Positions 12,116 to 25,784 of a stretch of DNA of 64,000 nt are shown in pieces. A model generated the notes under the pieces. The model ran no database searches. It was not told the DNA's origin and saw nothing but the letters and a program-made list of their open reading frames with translations. The stretch is from Flaccisagitta enflata (Eukaryota > Chaetognatha > Sagittoidea > Aphragmophora), in NCBI GenBank assembly GCA_965153355.1, contig OZ231126.1, positions 94,798,001-94,862,000 of the forward strand, read 5' to 3'. A program made the translations under genes and the position numbers. Positions within the stretch are counted from its first letter, which is position 1; each line of letters starts with the position of its first letter.

Positions 12116-12421
12116 GAAGGGAGACAATAGGCTGAGTCTGAAACATTAGGGGTATTTTGAGCATTTTCAAAGTTGTGTCACAGTTGTAAAAATGCAACCA
12201 CGTTAATGATTTTTGGTGTGCATCCTCCTGGAACATTGTACTTTTGACTAAAAAAAAGGAATTTTGGGCTGAACTGCCTACAAAATGACCAATTTACCCC
12301 TTTTACCTAGCTAGGTATACCTTGTCAAATTTGGATTTTTGAAGCTTGACAACCCAAAATCTATCATCAATATATCCAAAAAATGAATTTTCCCAAGGTA
12401 TCCTGAACTTGGGTTATGCTT
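12116..12421 (+). repeat. 300-bp direct duplication, right copy
   Basis: Pair of the copy at 11125-11424. Its right edge meets TCCTGTCGGGC and an AAGGCCGTATCCGATCG motif just before the large 9-bp array. Confidence 0.85.
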
Positions 12422-12540
12422 CCTGTCGGGCTTTTTTGGTCTTACCCTGATTAAGCTTACCCTGATTAAGGCCGTATCCGATCGTGCCTTAGTTGGCCTT
12501 AGTCGGCCAAATTGCCTTAGTCGGCCTTAGTCGGCCAAAT

Positions 12541-15500
12541 TTTTCAACATTTTTCAACATTTTAAACATTTCAACCTTTTTTACATTTTCAACACTTTCA
12601 ACATTTTCAACACTTCCAACATTTTCAACATTTTCAACATTTTCAACTTTTTTTAACATTTTCAACATTTTCAACATTTTAATATTTTTTACCATTTTTA
12701 AACATTTAAGACATTTTTTGATATTTTCAACATTTTCAACATTTTTTACCATTTTTCAACATTTTTCAACATTTTCAACATTCTTCAACATTTTTATCAT
12801 TTTCAACATCTATCTACATTTTTAACATTTTCAACATTTTTTAAACATTTTCAACATTTTCAGCATTTTCAACATTTTCAACATTTTTTAACATTTTTCA
12901 ACATTTCCAACATTTTTCAACATTTTCTAACATTTTCTAACATTTTTACAATTTTTTCAACATTTTTCAAAATTTTTCAACATTTTTCAACATTTTTCAA
13001 CATTTTCAACTTTTGCAACTTTTTCAACATTTTTCAACATTTTCAACACTTTCGACATTTTCAACATTTTTCAACATTTTTCAACATTTTCAACACTTTC
13101 AACATTTTCAACATTTTCAACATTTTCAACATTTCTTAACATTTTCAACATTTTCAACTTTTTCAACATTTTCAACATTTTTCAATGTTTTTAACATTTT
13201 TCAACATTTTCAACATTTTCAACATTTTCAAAATTTTCAACATTTTCAACATTTTCAACTTTTTCAACGTTCTCAACATTTTTAACATTTTCAACATTTT
13301 CAACATTTTCAACATTTTCAACATTTTCAACATTTTCAACATTTTTCAACATTTTCAACATTTTTAAGATTTCTTAACATTTTTAACATTTTCATTATTT
13401 TCAACATTTTCAACATTTTTCAGATTTTCACCATTTTTAACTTTTCCAACTTTTTCAACATTTTCATCATTTTTCAATGTTTTTAACATTTTCAACATTT
13501 TCAACATTTTCAACATTTCCAACTTTTTCATCATTTTTCAACAATATCAAAATTTTCCAACATTTTTCAACATTTTCAACATTTTTCAACCTTTTTCAAC
13601 ATTTTCAACACTTTCAACATTTTCAACACTTTCAACATTTTCAACATTCTCAACATTTTCAACTTTTTTTAACATTTTCAACATTTTCAACATTTTTTAC
13701 CATTTTTCAACATTTTTCAACATTTTTCAACATTTTCAATATTTTTCAACATTTTTAAAAATTTTTTAACATTTTCAACATTTTTTAACATTCTCAACAT
13801 TCTCAACATTTTTCAACATTTTCAACATTTTCAACTTCTTTTAACATTTTTAATATTTTCAACATTTTTTACCAATTTTCAACATTTTTTCTACATTTTC
13901 GACATTTTGCGATATTTTTCAACATTTTTCAACATTTTCAACATTTCTTAACATTTTCAACATTTTCAACTTTCTTACTTTTTCAAAATTTTCAACATTT
14001 TCAACACTTTCATTATTTTCAACATTTTTCAACATTTTTAACATTTTCAACATTTTCAACATTTTTCAACATTTTCAATATTTTCAACATGTTCAACATT
14101 TTCAACATTTTTCAACATTTTCAATATTTTTCAACATTTTCAACATTTTCAACATTTTCAAAATTTTCAACATTTTCAACATTTTCAACTTTTTCAACGT
14201 TCTCACATTTTTAACATTTTCAACATTTTCAACATTTTCAACTTTCTCAACATTTTCAACATTTTCATTATTTTCAACATTTTTCACAACATTTTCAACA
14301 TTTCTTAACATTTTCATTTTTTTCAACATTTTCAACATTTTTCAACATTTTCAACAATTTCAGCATTTTTAACATTTTCAACTTTTTCAACATTTTCAAC
14401 ATTTTTCAATGTTTTTTAACATTTTCAACATTTTCAACTTTTTCAACATTTTCAACTTTTTTAACATTTTCAACTTTTTCAACATTTTCAACATTATTTT
14501 CAATGTTTTCTTTTACCATTTTTCAACATCTTTCAACATTTTCAACATTTTCAACATTTTCAACATTTTCAACATTTTGAACATTTTGAACATTTTCAAC
14601 ATTTTCAACATTTTTCAACATTTTCAACATTTTTCAACATTTTCAACATTTTCAACATCTTTCAACATTTTCAACATTTTCAACATTTTCAACATTTTTC
14701 AACACTTTCAACTTTTTCAACATTTTCAACATTTTTCAACATTTTTCAACTTTTTTCAACATTTTTCAACATTTTTCAACATTTTTCAACATTTTCAACT
14801 TTTTCAACTTTTTGAACTTTTTCAACTTTTTCAACATTTTCAACACTTTCAACATTTTCAACATTTTTAAACATTTTCAACTTTTTCAACATTTTTCAAT
14901 CTTTTAAACATTATCAACAATTTTCAACATTTTTCAACATTCTCAACATTTTCAACATTTTCATTTTTTTCAACATTTTAAACATTTTTCAACATTTTCA
15001 ACAATTTCATTTTTAACATTTTCAACTTTTTCAACATTTTCAACATTTTTCAATGTTTTTAACATTTTCAACATTTTCAACATTTTCAACATTTTCAGCA
15101 TTTCAACATTTTCAACATTTTCAACAATGTTTTTAACATTATCAACATTTTCAACATTTTCAACATTTTAAACATTTTCAACTTTTTCAACATTTTCTAC
15201 ATTTTTCAATGTTATAAACATTTTCAACAATTTTCAACATTTTTCAACTTTCTCAACATTTTCAACATTTTCATTATTTTCAACATTTTTCAACATTTTC
15301 AACATTTCTTAACATTTTCATTTTTTTCAACATTTTCAACATTTTTCAACATTTTCAACAATTTCAGCATTTTTAACATTTTCAACTTTTTCAACATTTT
15401 CAACATTTTTCAATGTTTTTTACATTTTTCAACATTTTCAACTTTTTCAACATTTTTCAATGTTTTTAACATTTCCAACTTTTTCAACATTTTCATTATT

Positions 15501-16519
15501 TTTCAATGTTTTTAACATTTTTCAACATGTTCAACATTTTCAACATTTTTCAACATTTTCAACATTTTCAACATTTTGAACATTTTGAACATTTTCAACA
15601 TTTTCAACATTTTTAAACATTTTTCAACATTTTTCAACATTTTCAACATTTTCAACATCTTTCAACATTTTCAACATTTTCAACATTTTCAACATTTTTC
15701 AACACTTTCAACTTTTTCAACATTTTCAACATTTTTCAACATTTTTCAACTTTTTTCAACATTTTTCAACATTTTCAACATTTTCAACATGTTCAACATT
15801 CTAAACATTTTCAACTTTTTCAACATTTTCAACATTTTTCAATGTTTTAAACATTTTCAACAATTTTCAACATTTTTCAACATTCTCAACATTTTCAACA
15901 TTTTCATTATTTTCAACATTTTCAACATTTTTTAAATTTTCAACATTTCTTAACATCTTTAACATTTTCATTTTTTTCAACATTTTCAACATTTTTCAAC
16001 ATTTTCAACAATTTCATTATTTTTAACATTTTCAACTTTTTCAACATTTTCAACATTTTTCAATGTTTTTTACATTTTTCAACATTTTTCAACATTTTCA
16101 ACTTTTTCAACATTTTTCAATGTTTTTAACATTTCCAACTTTTTCAACGTTTTCATTATTTTTCAATGTTTTTAACATTTTTCAACATGTTCAGCATTTT
16201 TAACATTTTCAACATTTTTCAACATTTTCAACATTTTCAACATTTTCAACATTTTCAACATTTTCAATATTTTTCAACACTTTTCAAACATTTTTCAACA
16301 TTTTTCAACATTTTCAACACTTTCAACATTTTCAACATTTTTCAACACTTTCAACTTTTTCAACTTTTTCAACATTTTTCAACATTTTTCGACATTTTTC
16401 AACATTTTTCACCATTTTTCAACATTTTCAACTTTTTCAACATTTTCAACTTTTTCAACTTTTTCAACGTTTTCAACACTTTCAACATTTTCAACATTTT
16501 TCAACATTTTTCAACATCT
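12541..16519 (+). repeat. About 4-kb minisatellite, 9-bp unit (ATTTTCAAC)
   Basis: Roughly 400 degenerate copies of ATTTTCAAC occur without interruption, with frequent one-T insertions (ATTTTTCAAC) and occasional variants (AATGTTTTTAAC, ATTTTGAAC). Longer blocks repeat within it: the stretch near 14.5-14.75 kb closely resembles 15.55-15.78 kb, so higher-order duplication has occurred. The array opens after repeated TTAGTCGGCC and closes before a hairpin (ACGCTCGTACGCGAGAGCG). The ORFs (FNIFNIF, STFSTF, QHFQHF) are artefacts. Confidence 0.95.
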
Positions 16520-16686
16520 TTAACTGTTAGAGAAATACGCTCGTACGCGAGAGCGCTAGAAAGACTCTTTAGTCTAGATAGAAGCCTTAGCTCTAGTTTT
16601 GCGTCTTTTATTATTTCAATATTTGATTATTTCTTTCTGATTCTCTGTACGTCTTCCGGATACCGTCCCGAACATTTGGTTAGTCT

Positions 16687-16732
16687 TGATGATGATGATG
16701 ATGATGACGATGATGATCACGATGATATTATG
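16687..16732 (+). repeat. (GAT)n trinucleotide run
   Basis: GATGATGATGATGATGACGATGATGATCACGATGAT encodes poly-Asp in one frame, but no exon could be delimited around it. Confidence 0.7.
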
Positions 16733-17340
16733 ATCAGGGTGTCACAAAATTTTTTGCTTCCGACGAGCAAAATTTCTCCAACTGTGCCTTCCTAGTGGAA
16801 ATACGTATGATTATCGCGGGTGGTAGGGGTGATACCTCTAAAGACCCAGCGAAAGTAGTTCTGGATGCTCCTAAAATAGTAACTGAATAACTGAGATGGT
16901 GAGAGGAGCAGCAGCCCCAGAGGATCCAATGACTTGTGATGATGGCTTGTGCTGATAATGAATTATAGAATTTCTAAATTTTTTTTACCTTTGTGAGAGC
17001 ACAGGTCTTAGGGCTCAAATATAAACCTTAAAACTCACATTCAAGCCTTAAGGCTTGGGTTTGAGCCTCTCATGTGGAATTTGAGACTTTTTTAACACTG
17101 CCCCTGCCCACCCCACAGTGAAACTCGGACCTCCATTTTAGTAACACCGGTAACGCGGTGTTACCCTTCTTTATTTTATTGTTTTCAACTACTGGTTACG
17201 CAGAGTGACACATGCAGGTAACGCTGAATGACACCCGCCGGTAACGCGGAGTAACACCATTGAAATTTGTGAAAATGCGCATGGTGGTAACACAAAATGT
17301 AATTTATGATGATGATGGTGACGCCGGATAGCCAAAAATG

Positions 17341-17341
<1 letters not shown>

Positions 17342-17410
<69 letters not shown>

Positions 17411-17460
17411 GAGGAGGGCAAGGGAGAGAAGTGAGAGAGAGAGAGAGAGAGAGAGAAGAT

Positions 17461-17504
<44 letters not shown>

Positions 17505-17655
17505 CGCGCTCACAAAGACAGACACACACAAACAGACACAGTCACACAGACAGATACCTGAAGACACAGACAAACGCCAGATAGACAAACACGCACAGAC
17601 AAACGCTAGATAGACAGACACACATATACAGACATAGACAAACAAGAAGACAAGT
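17342..17655. repeat. (GA)n and CAGA/CACA microsatellite block
   Basis: Three GA blocks separated by short spacers, then degenerate ACACAGACA repeats. Overlapping minus-strand Ser/Leu ORFs are artefacts. Confidence 0.9.
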
Positions 17656-17879
17656 GGGAGAAGTGATTTGTCTTTGAGGTCGAGGTCCTCTTCGGGTGTT
17701 TCAAAAAAAAAAGTATCTTTGATCTGCTCATCCTCATCATAGGGCATGGGGCGACAAATTATAAAACTCTTACCGTCGCACCTTTTTTTCAATTTCGACC
17801 ATCTTCCGTTTTTTTAAGCAAGAAAATCTACTCTCTACGCTTTTATATTCCCAGCGCGTCTTCGTCATTTCGATTTTCA

Positions 17880-18760
17880 CGACCAGCGTTTGGCTGCCAG
17901 TAATGGCGGCTGTCGCCGTGAGGAAAAAAGAGTTAATGCTTGTTGTTCCACTTTTCATGCCGGCTTTTGTTTTCCAGTGTTACCAACTTTTTATTTGTTA
18001 GATCAAATTAAGAGCGATTGGGCATATAGCGAGTAGTTGCGCTGAAAATCAGAAAAATGAGGACTGAGCCAAATGAGCTAGATGAGCTTAAATATTGAAA
18101 TCATTCAACTAGACAACCAATTTTGCTTACTGACATGCTTTTTTGTATTTGGCATCTTAAATCAAAACATTTATTTATTAAACCGGTTTGAAATCAGAAA
18201 AAAAGAGCAAGCAATGAGCTAAATAAGCTAGAATATTTAAAATCACCCTCACAGATGAAGGCAGCTCTGCTCACTGGCGTCTTTCTTATAATTGCTTGTA
18301 AGCATCTATCGATATATTTGCTTATTGTGCGTTTGAAATCAGAAAAAAAAACAGAGCGAAATTTAAGTGGTAAATGAGGTAAAATGCTTAAAATCACCCT
18401 CACATATGAGCAAATATATGCTCATGAACATGTTTTTGTATTTGCATGAAGCAAACTTAGATACACTCCTTTATTGATCCTACATTTGAAAATCATAAAA
18501 AATGCGAAAAAATTGATTTGAATTTTTCGTAAATAAATCTTAAAAAATTCATAACGCAAAAATATTTGTCCCAGAGACTGCTTGGCGCCAAATGAAAGAA
18601 AATTATCAAATTCACTTACCCTGTCAATTTCGTTTGAGGGACCAATCGCTCACAGGAGTTCGAGCACCACAGTGTAAGAAAATGAAAACCCTGTTTCTCT
18701 CGAATATGTCACAAAGTCGAAGACTTACTTCGACTTTTTTCCCGATTAACTGACGCATAG
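17880..18760 (-). repeat. Dispersed repeat R1, copy 2 (reverse)
   Basis: This copy opens with the reverse of the CGGCGACAGCCGCCATTA end and closes at GAAGACTTACTTCGACTTTTTTC. The internal GAGCTAAATGAGCT and TGAGCATAT blocks match copy 1 in reverse order. Confidence 0.7.
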
Positions 18761-19729
18761 GTAATCGTTACAAGTAATACTAACTTTGACTCATTTTCAA
18801 CAAAGACATTGGCGGGGCAAAGTCGACGGCACTTGCGATTGGACTGTTTTTTAAAGAGCGCTCTAGAAACGTCACGGTGATTACGGCACTGCTACGTGCA
18901 AATTAGGCTTTCAAACAAAACATCGCAAAATGTAGATACACATCATTTAGCGTCATATGATGATTAAAAACAGGTTAAATTACAACCACCATGACTAATG
19001 ATGATGACTTTCACGTAAACCTCAATCGTTAAGGGCGGCATACCAAGGAATTATGGGGCAGGATTGACGTGCGAGGGTGATTACATAATTGATAGATGTA
19101 AACAAAGCTATCGCGCCACAGGCGATGTAGCAAAGTTTGTGATCGTTTTTATTTCAATTCGGTATGCGAAGCTAAGCTCTTGGACATCGTTGCGCGAATT
19201 CATTTTGTTCGCTGGACTTCGGCGGAGATTTTATTCCTGGCATACTTTCCTTCATAAAATGGCTTAAACTCATCGTAGAAACAGTGTTAAAAAAAAGGTA
19301 TTAAAGAGTTGTTCGAGGGCTTCCGAATAGTATTGGTTCCATACCTTTATTTTGATTTTCAAAAACGACCAAAACATACATTTTCTTGTACATATAAAAC
19401 GTTTTTGAGCCGCTATTGCATCATTGTCATTGCCTCAACGCAAGTTATCTATCAGTAGTTTTATTATTAATAGCCCTCGATGTAACAACATCAAGTCTTT
19501 TGAGATTAACGCAGCGCGCCGTTAGCCGACAGCAAACTCGTCTATGGTCAGCTGTAGCGATGCAGCCTCAGTCCGACGCAGCAGCAGCAGCATAAGATCA
19601 AAGCTTTGGCGCAGCTTGTGAGCAGCAGGAAAAGTGCGAGGAGCGCAGGGAAAAGAAGTCGGAGTGCGGAGATATTCCGTCAGTGAATAATGGGGTGTCC
19701 ATGAACGGTATGTTCATGATTATCACGCA

Positions 19730-20600
19730 ATCTGCGTATTAGCGGCTGTCGCGGGAGGAAAAAGAGTAATGCTTGATTAATTCGGCGAACTTTCACTTAT
19801 CTTCGGTCGGCTGAAATTTTGTTAAATCAAATCAAAAGCAATTGTATGTATTGACTGCACTGGTGAGAAAAAAATAGGACTGGCGAATGAGCCTAGATGA
19901 TACTAAAGTAATCAAAATGATTCAACCAGACAACCAGCTTTGCTCACTGACATGCTTTCTTGTATTTGCATACTTAAATCAAAACATTAATTTATTTATC
20001 CTATTTAAAATCAGAAAAAGCACAAGCTAAATGAAAATTTAAATGGCTAGAATGCGGCAGCATATAGATGAGCAGCTCTTTCACTGAGCTCACTGACATG
20101 TTTTTTTATTTGCTTGCTTAAACAAGTATAAATATACTTATTCATTTATCGTATTTGAAATCAGAAAAAAATAGACTGAGCTAAGTGAGCTAAATGAGCT
20201 AAAATGCTCAAAAACGCCCTCACAGATGAGCAGCTGTGCTCATAAACATGTTTTCTTGTATTTGCATGCTCAAAAAAATATAAATACACTCTTTTATTGA
20301 TCCTACACAAAATCGTAAAAATCCAAAAAAATTTCATTCGAATGTTTAATAAAAAATCTTTAAAAAATCATAGCGCAAAAAATATTTGTCGTAGAGCACG
20401 TGCCTTGGCGCGAGAATGAAGAAATTATCGATTTACTTACCCTATCAATTTTCATTAGGCCCCAATCGATGCGGGTGGAGATGCCCAACTTTCCCCTGTA
20501 AGAAAATAAAAACCCTGTTTCTCTCGAATATGTCAAAAAGTCGAAGACTGACTTCGACTTTTTTCTTGATGATTGGAAAAGCGCTAATTTTTTTTTATAT
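19730..20600 (-). repeat. Dispersed repeat R1, copy 3 (reverse)
   Basis: This copy runs from GCGGCTGTCGCGGGAGGAAAAAGAG to GAAGACTGACTTCGACTTTTTTC. It lies in the same orientation as copy 2, 1.9 kb away. The gap between them (18.8-19.7 kb) is mostly unique; its Gln-codon-like GCAGCAGCAG run is at about 19,578. Confidence 0.7.
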
Positions 20601-20989
20601 GGCCCATCTGCAAGTGAAATCTTGACCCACATCCTTCTGATAGAGAACTTTGCTATGACACTGCATGAATTCTATAATCTTTGATTAGTTCCTGCCCCTG
20701 CCTTTAATTTTCTTCCCTGAGATGCGTCATGTTACAAAATCTATGATTTTATCCCCATTTAGCAATAAAACAGTATTTCAAAGGATTAAATAATCTTAAA
20801 TTGTATTTTACTAATCATTTTTTATGATTTACTACTGCCAAAAGTTTTATTTTCTCCAATTTTTTTTTCTTTTTTTTTCCCCTTGCATTTTTTCCCTCAT
20901 CTCCAAACTGTTTGATTATTTTACCCTCCCCACTAGGGTGGGGGGCAATGTAGAACAATATACAGGCCTGGATTATCAATAAATGATAT

Positions 20990-21155
20990 AATTCATTGAG
21001 GGTAAGAACATGTTTTTCCATAAATGAACAATAAGATTCATTCATAAACTTATGTTGTCATTGCTTAGAAGTAACACTTTTAACTTTTTTTTAATAAGAA
21101 CATGTATTTCCATAAATGAACAATAAAATTCATTCATAAACTTATGTTTTCATCG
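20990..21155 (+). repeat. Local tandem duplication of about 90 bp
   Basis: The block AAGAACATGTTTTTCCATAAATGAACAATAA..ATTCATTCATAAACTTATGTT occurs twice (about 21,004 and 21,096). The surrounding 20.6-21.55 kb is AT-rich and shows no exon. Confidence 0.75.
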
Positions 21156-21578
21156 GTTAGAAGTAACATTTTTAATCTTTTTTTGATTTTTTTTTATATT
21201 AATTTTTATAATAAAATTTTTTCAATAAGAAATAGTTGTTATAAATTTTTTTTTCTATCAATTTTTATGATTATTATAATAAAGTTCTTATATGAAATTG
21301 TTTATAAAAATTTTATTATGAAAAAAGTTTTTCAATAAAGATAAAATAAAAAAAACAAAATCAATGTTCAATTAGATTACTAGCAAAAAAAAATGTTCTT
21401 AAAAGGTGTAATTTTACTGTTTATATATAAACTCTTTTCAGGCTTTTAATAATCTAAAATTGTTTACTTAGACATTGTTTTTTGCAAACCAGTCGAAATG
21501 AATTATTGTTCATGAACACATTTTGCTGACATACTACCTGCAGAAGTGTAAGATCGCAAGATACACCTTTCTAAAAAA

Positions 21579-21744
21579 CAAGGCCGGTTACGCGGCCAAT
21601 ACCAGTTGCGGACGGGTGGGCAGGGGCGGAATCCGGGTTTTCACACTTTCCAACTCGATCACCATGGACGGATGGAAAGACGGACGGACGGACGGACGGA
21701 CGGACAGACAGAGCCTTTTATAGAGTTGGGTGTCCGCAACTAAA
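21579..21744 (-). mobile_element. Family A element b
   Basis: This copy is in reverse orientation relative to element a. It opens ACAAGGCCGGTTACGCGGCC, then GTTGCGGACGGGTGGGCAGGGGC, CACTTTCCAACTCGATCACC, a GGAC array, and TATAGAGTTGGGTGTCCGCAACTAAA. Confidence 0.75.
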
Positions 21745-21825
21745 GACACTTTCTGCCTGCATGTTTCACGTTGATCGTAGATCAATGTGGGTAACGTTGG
21801 TTAGAAAAATGTTGGATAGTTGATA

Positions 21826-21951
21826 TTTTTAGTTGCGCTTAGCGCACACGCTTTGTCCGTCTGTCGGTTGGTCGGTTGGTCGGTCCGTAGAGGTGATCGA
21901 GTCGAAACGTGGGAAAACGTGCATTTCCGCCCCTGCCCACCCGGCCTTGTT
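21826..21951 (+). mobile_element. Family A element c
   Basis: A short copy of about 125 bp: TTTTTAGTTGCGCTTAGCGC, CTTTGTCC, a GGTTGGTCGG array, CGCCCCTGCCCACCCGGCCTTGTT. It lies about 80 bp from element b in the opposite orientation. Confidence 0.75.
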
Positions 21952-22250
21952 AATAAGAAAATTTGTTTTTAACAGTAGGTTCCCAAAAGAAATCCCTAGT
22001 AAAGATTTCAAAGTATGTCAACGACGAAGGGGTTTACAAATTTCCAGCTTTTTTTAGTTTGTCTTGAAACCGCTCCTGTCCTTGTGGTGCATATGTGATC
22101 GAAACGAAACCATTACTATTTGATAGATCCTTCAAAATCCTTTAATTCCTTTTATTTTTAAGTTTCTACCATTTCATGACATAAAACATGCAGGAGGTAA
22201 AATCATCTGCGAAGCCAAAGGAACGGAACGAATTCGCGTTACACTTTTCA

Positions 22251-22634
22251 TTTTTAGTCGCGTGCACGCGACTCTACACCCAGCTTTGTCGGTCGGTCAG
22301 TCCCGTCCGTCCGTCCGTCGGTCCGTCCGTCCGTCTGTCGGTCCGTCCATCCATCCTCACTTTACTTTTTTGTAATATAATGTCAACTCTTAGGTCATTT
22401 TAAGTTTTTTTTTTAGTCATAAATAGTTATTCTAAGTCATTTTGAGTCATTCTAAGTCATTTTAAGAGTCATTCCAAGTCATCTTAAGTTATTTTAAGTC
22501 ATTTTTGGTCATTAGGTTTTTTAGTCATCTTAAGTCCTTTTTGGTCATTTTAAGTCATTCTAAGTCATTCTAAGTCATTCTAAGTCTTTCTTACCCTGTA
22601 AATCTCGCACGCGACTTATAGGTGTTGGCCTTGT
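22251..22634 (+). mobile_element. Family A element d with (AAGTCATTTT)n core
   Basis: The hairpin AGTCGCGTGCACGCGACT is followed by CTACACCCAGCTTTGTCGG and a GTCC array. A core of TTTTAAGTCATTCTAAGTCATT repeats (about 22,390-22,590) follows, then GCACGCGACTTATAGGTGTTGGCCTTGTT. The same 10-bp core motif appears inverted in the elements at 30.74 and 35.15 kb. Confidence 0.75.
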
Positions 22635-23099
22635 TTATAAGAATGTCAAGCCTTCAATACTCTTAAATTTTGAGCAGTTTCAAGGCTTGCCCATTTATAA
22701 ATTGTTCTTAATTTAAACGCACTTTTTAACCTTCAATTAAGAACGTTCTTAATTAGTTTTAAGTTTGTTATTAAGGAGAAAATAAAGGATAATATAAATG
22801 AAACAACAAACTAGCAGATTTAGATGTTTTAAGTGTTTTAAGATCAATGAAAGTAGAAAAATATACGCTATTCAAAGTGAGACATGATTTGCTTAACATA
22901 AAAGATACAAAGTCTATCCATTTACAAGGAACAATTGATTTAAAAAAGCAAAGAAAAAAAATGTTCTTAAATTTTCAAGATCTTAAGACTAATGTTCTTA
23001 TCTTTGGATAAAATGAAGCCTTCCAATGTTCTTAAATTTTTGACAATTTGAAGCCTAACATTCTTATGAACTTGGTTCTTATAAAAGAAAATAAGTGTA
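22635..23099. mobile_element. Family B MITE, copy 2, abutting family A element d
   Basis: AAGCCTTCAA..TTCTTAA interior blocks, closing with CTTGGTTCTTATAAAAGAAAATAAGTGTA. The left end is fused directly to the GGCCTTGTT end of element d, so one inserted at the other's edge or the left TIR was lost. Confidence 0.5.
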
Positions 23100-23736
23100 T
23101 GTCGAGTTCGAGGTGAGACGCGCCTAGTCGATTAAAACAAAACCAACAAATGGCATTGCTTAATTACCCACGGCGCGGTAGCTTTATAAATAGCGCCGCG
23201 CTGTCTGTCTGTGAGTGACAGAGATCTAGAGATACAGGGTGAGACTGAGACCAAAACTGAGAGACTCGTTTCGGTGTTTATATCGCCTCGATGTTATCTA
23301 CACTCACATGTGAAAAAAAATGATCTTTTTCAAACTTTAGCTATTTTCTATCAAAACATTCCTGCTTAAAGGAATATAAAAGTGCTATTACTTGATTAAT
23401 TACTTGATTAATTAATCAAATAATATGAAACATCAAATATCAAAAGAGAAAAAAAGAAAAAACTTAATCAAAAATTAAAAGTAAAAATCAAAATATGATA
23501 TAAGAAAAAAAAAATGCAAAAATGAATGGTAAAAAATAAATGGTAAAAAATGAATGGTAAAAAGTAAATAGTAAAAATTGAAAAGTAAAAAATGAAAATA
23601 CGAAAAAAGAATAACAAATGACAAATTGAAAAAAATCATTACTATTAGTGAATATATTATATCAGACTCTTTTTATCTTCAGTTTTTTTAAATGATCACC
23701 CAATATTTCCATAATAAACAAAAGAAAGATAAACAA

Positions 23737-23910
23737 ACAAGGCCGGATACAAGGCAATCCAGTCGCGGACGGTTGGGCAGGAGCAATAATGCAAAAAACG
23801 CCCCGAATTCAAAAATGTGACGGACGGACAGACCGACGGACTTACCGTCCTACCAACCTACCTACCAACCGACACGGCAAGGTGTTGAGTTGCGTGTCCG
23901 CGACTAAAAA
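23737..23910 (-). mobile_element. Family A element e
   Basis: AACAAGGCCGGATACAAGGC, AGTCGCGGACGGTTGGGCAGG, a CGGAC/CCTACCAACC array, and GTTGAGTTGCGTGTCCGCGACTAAAAA. Confidence 0.7.
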
Positions 23911-24134
23911 GTGACAGCAATAACAACAATTAATAACGCCTTAGATAACGCCACATAGACGCCAAGATGGCGTTACGTTACCATGGTGAATACCGCTCAT
24001 CGCATTACTACAAAACAGCAACTACACGCAATTCATATGCATATTCACGCAATGCTCTGGCTCGTCAGCTTTCCAAAAAAACATGGTTCAAGCTGTTTCA
24101 TTAAAATGTGGAAACAGGAAATAACCCTCTTTCT

Positions 24135-24288
24135 GAGGAGCTCATATTTGAGGTCACCAGACCATTTGGGTAGGAGCAGTGAAGTAAAAAAAATAAAATC
24201 ATAAAAAAAAGTAAAGTTTGACCGACCGACTGACCAACCAACGGACGGACAAAGGGGGTTGTAGAGTCGCGTGCATGTGACTAAAAAA
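24135..24288 (-). mobile_element. Family A element f, truncated
   Basis: Starts inside the family at GAGGTCACCAGACCATTTGGGTAGGAGCAGTGA, which matches the interior of the element at 63.03 kb in the opposite sense. It ends GTCGCGTGCATGTGACTAAAAAA. The GGCCGGATAC end is missing. Confidence 0.6.
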
Positions 24289-24717
24289 CATTAAGAAAAC
24301 ACATGACACACTTACTTTGTTTAATTAAGATCAAAGGGTTTGGAGATGGGGAAAAATCATAAGCTTGAAAAGAAGAAAAAATAATTTTTTTGAAGATTTA
24401 GCACTTTTGGTAGTAACAAAAAAAAATTGTATTACTACAACACAATTTGACACAATTTAAATCTATATTGTACTGTTTGATTGCTTTGTGGGGAAGAAAA
24501 TCACAGATTTTGTAATGTGAAGCGACATGTCGTGGGGAAGAAGATCAGAGGCGGGGGGGGGGGGGGGGGGGAAAAAAAAAAAAGGCAAAAGAAAAAGTAA
24601 AAACCCCAGGCACGCGACTCTACAACCAGCTTTGTCAGTCTGTCAGTTGGTTGGTCTGTTGGTCGGTCAGTTGGTCCCCTTTTTTAATTTTTTTTTACAT
24701 GGCTCTTTATTTTGGTT

Positions 24718-25395
24718 ATTTTATATCACTTTGCATCATTTACATCATTTTACTTCATCTACATCATTTTACTTCATTTTACATCATGTTACATCCTTTA
24801 CATCATTTTACATCATTTAACATCATTTAACATCATTTACGTCATTTTACATCAATTGACATCAATTTACATCATTTTACATCATTTTACATCATTTTAC
24901 ATCATTTTACATCATTTTACATCATTTTACATCATTTTACATCATTTTACATCATTTTGCATCATTTTGCATCATTTGCATCATTTGACATCATTTCACA
25001 TCATTTTATATCATTTACATCATTTTACATCATTTTTATCATCTTAAATCATTCTACATCATTCTACATCATTTTATCATTTTGAATCATTTTACATCAT
25101 TTGCATCATTTACATCATTTTACATCATTACATCAATTTGATTAATTAATCATTTACTTCATTTTATCATTTTATGTTTAAATGTTTATATTTTACCATT
25201 TACATCATTTACATCATTTACATCATTTTTACATCATTTACATCATTTTACACATCATTTATATCATTTTGTATTTCATATTCTTGTCATTTTACAATTT
25301 ATGTTAAATGTTATATCATTTTACATCATTTTATATCATTTTACATCATTTTACATCTTTCACATCATTTTACATCATTTTTAGTAACTTTTCTA
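24718..25395 (+). repeat. (TTTACATCAT)n 10-bp minisatellite, block 1
   Basis: Near-perfect decamers, best at 24,860-24,960. The ORFs reading FTSFTSFYIILHH are repeat artefacts. Confidence 0.95.
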
Positions 25396-25469
25396 TGTCT
25401 GGTTTACAGTTTTTGGACAAAACGAGGAGAGTAGATTTTGCTGATCATCATTATGATGCTTAGGCGTAG

Positions 25470-25700
25470 TTGATTTCAAAATGTAGGTTTGTAATTACCT
25501 CATAGAAATTTGCTAAGGACTGAAAGAATAAACAGAAGAACGATTACTACCCGTAGTAATCGTTCAAAATGCAGGTTTGTAATTACTTCGTAGAAAATTA
25601 CTTAGGACTGAAAGAAACTAATGGAAGATGGATTACTACCTGTAGTAATAAATCATAATATAGGTTTGTAATTACTTTGAATAAAATTACTTAGGACTGA
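25470..25700 (+). repeat. Three tandem copies of an approximately 90-bp unit
   Basis: Each unit carries TAGGTTTGTAATTAC, TAGAAATT.CTTAGGACTGAAAGAA and ATTACTACC.GTAGTAAT. The last motif is itself a short palindrome. Confidence 0.8.
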
Positions 25701-25784
25701 AAGAAATCTTATTAAATCAACTACTAAACGTCATGCCGGTGATCAGCAAGATCTACTCTCCTCATTTTGTCCATAGACTTGTTT

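Noticed and set aside
12493-16795. Long Phe/Asn/His-rich ORFs over the 9-bp array
   Set aside because: All frames of a stop-poor 9-mer stay open; the peptides merely spell the repeat and several frames are open at once.
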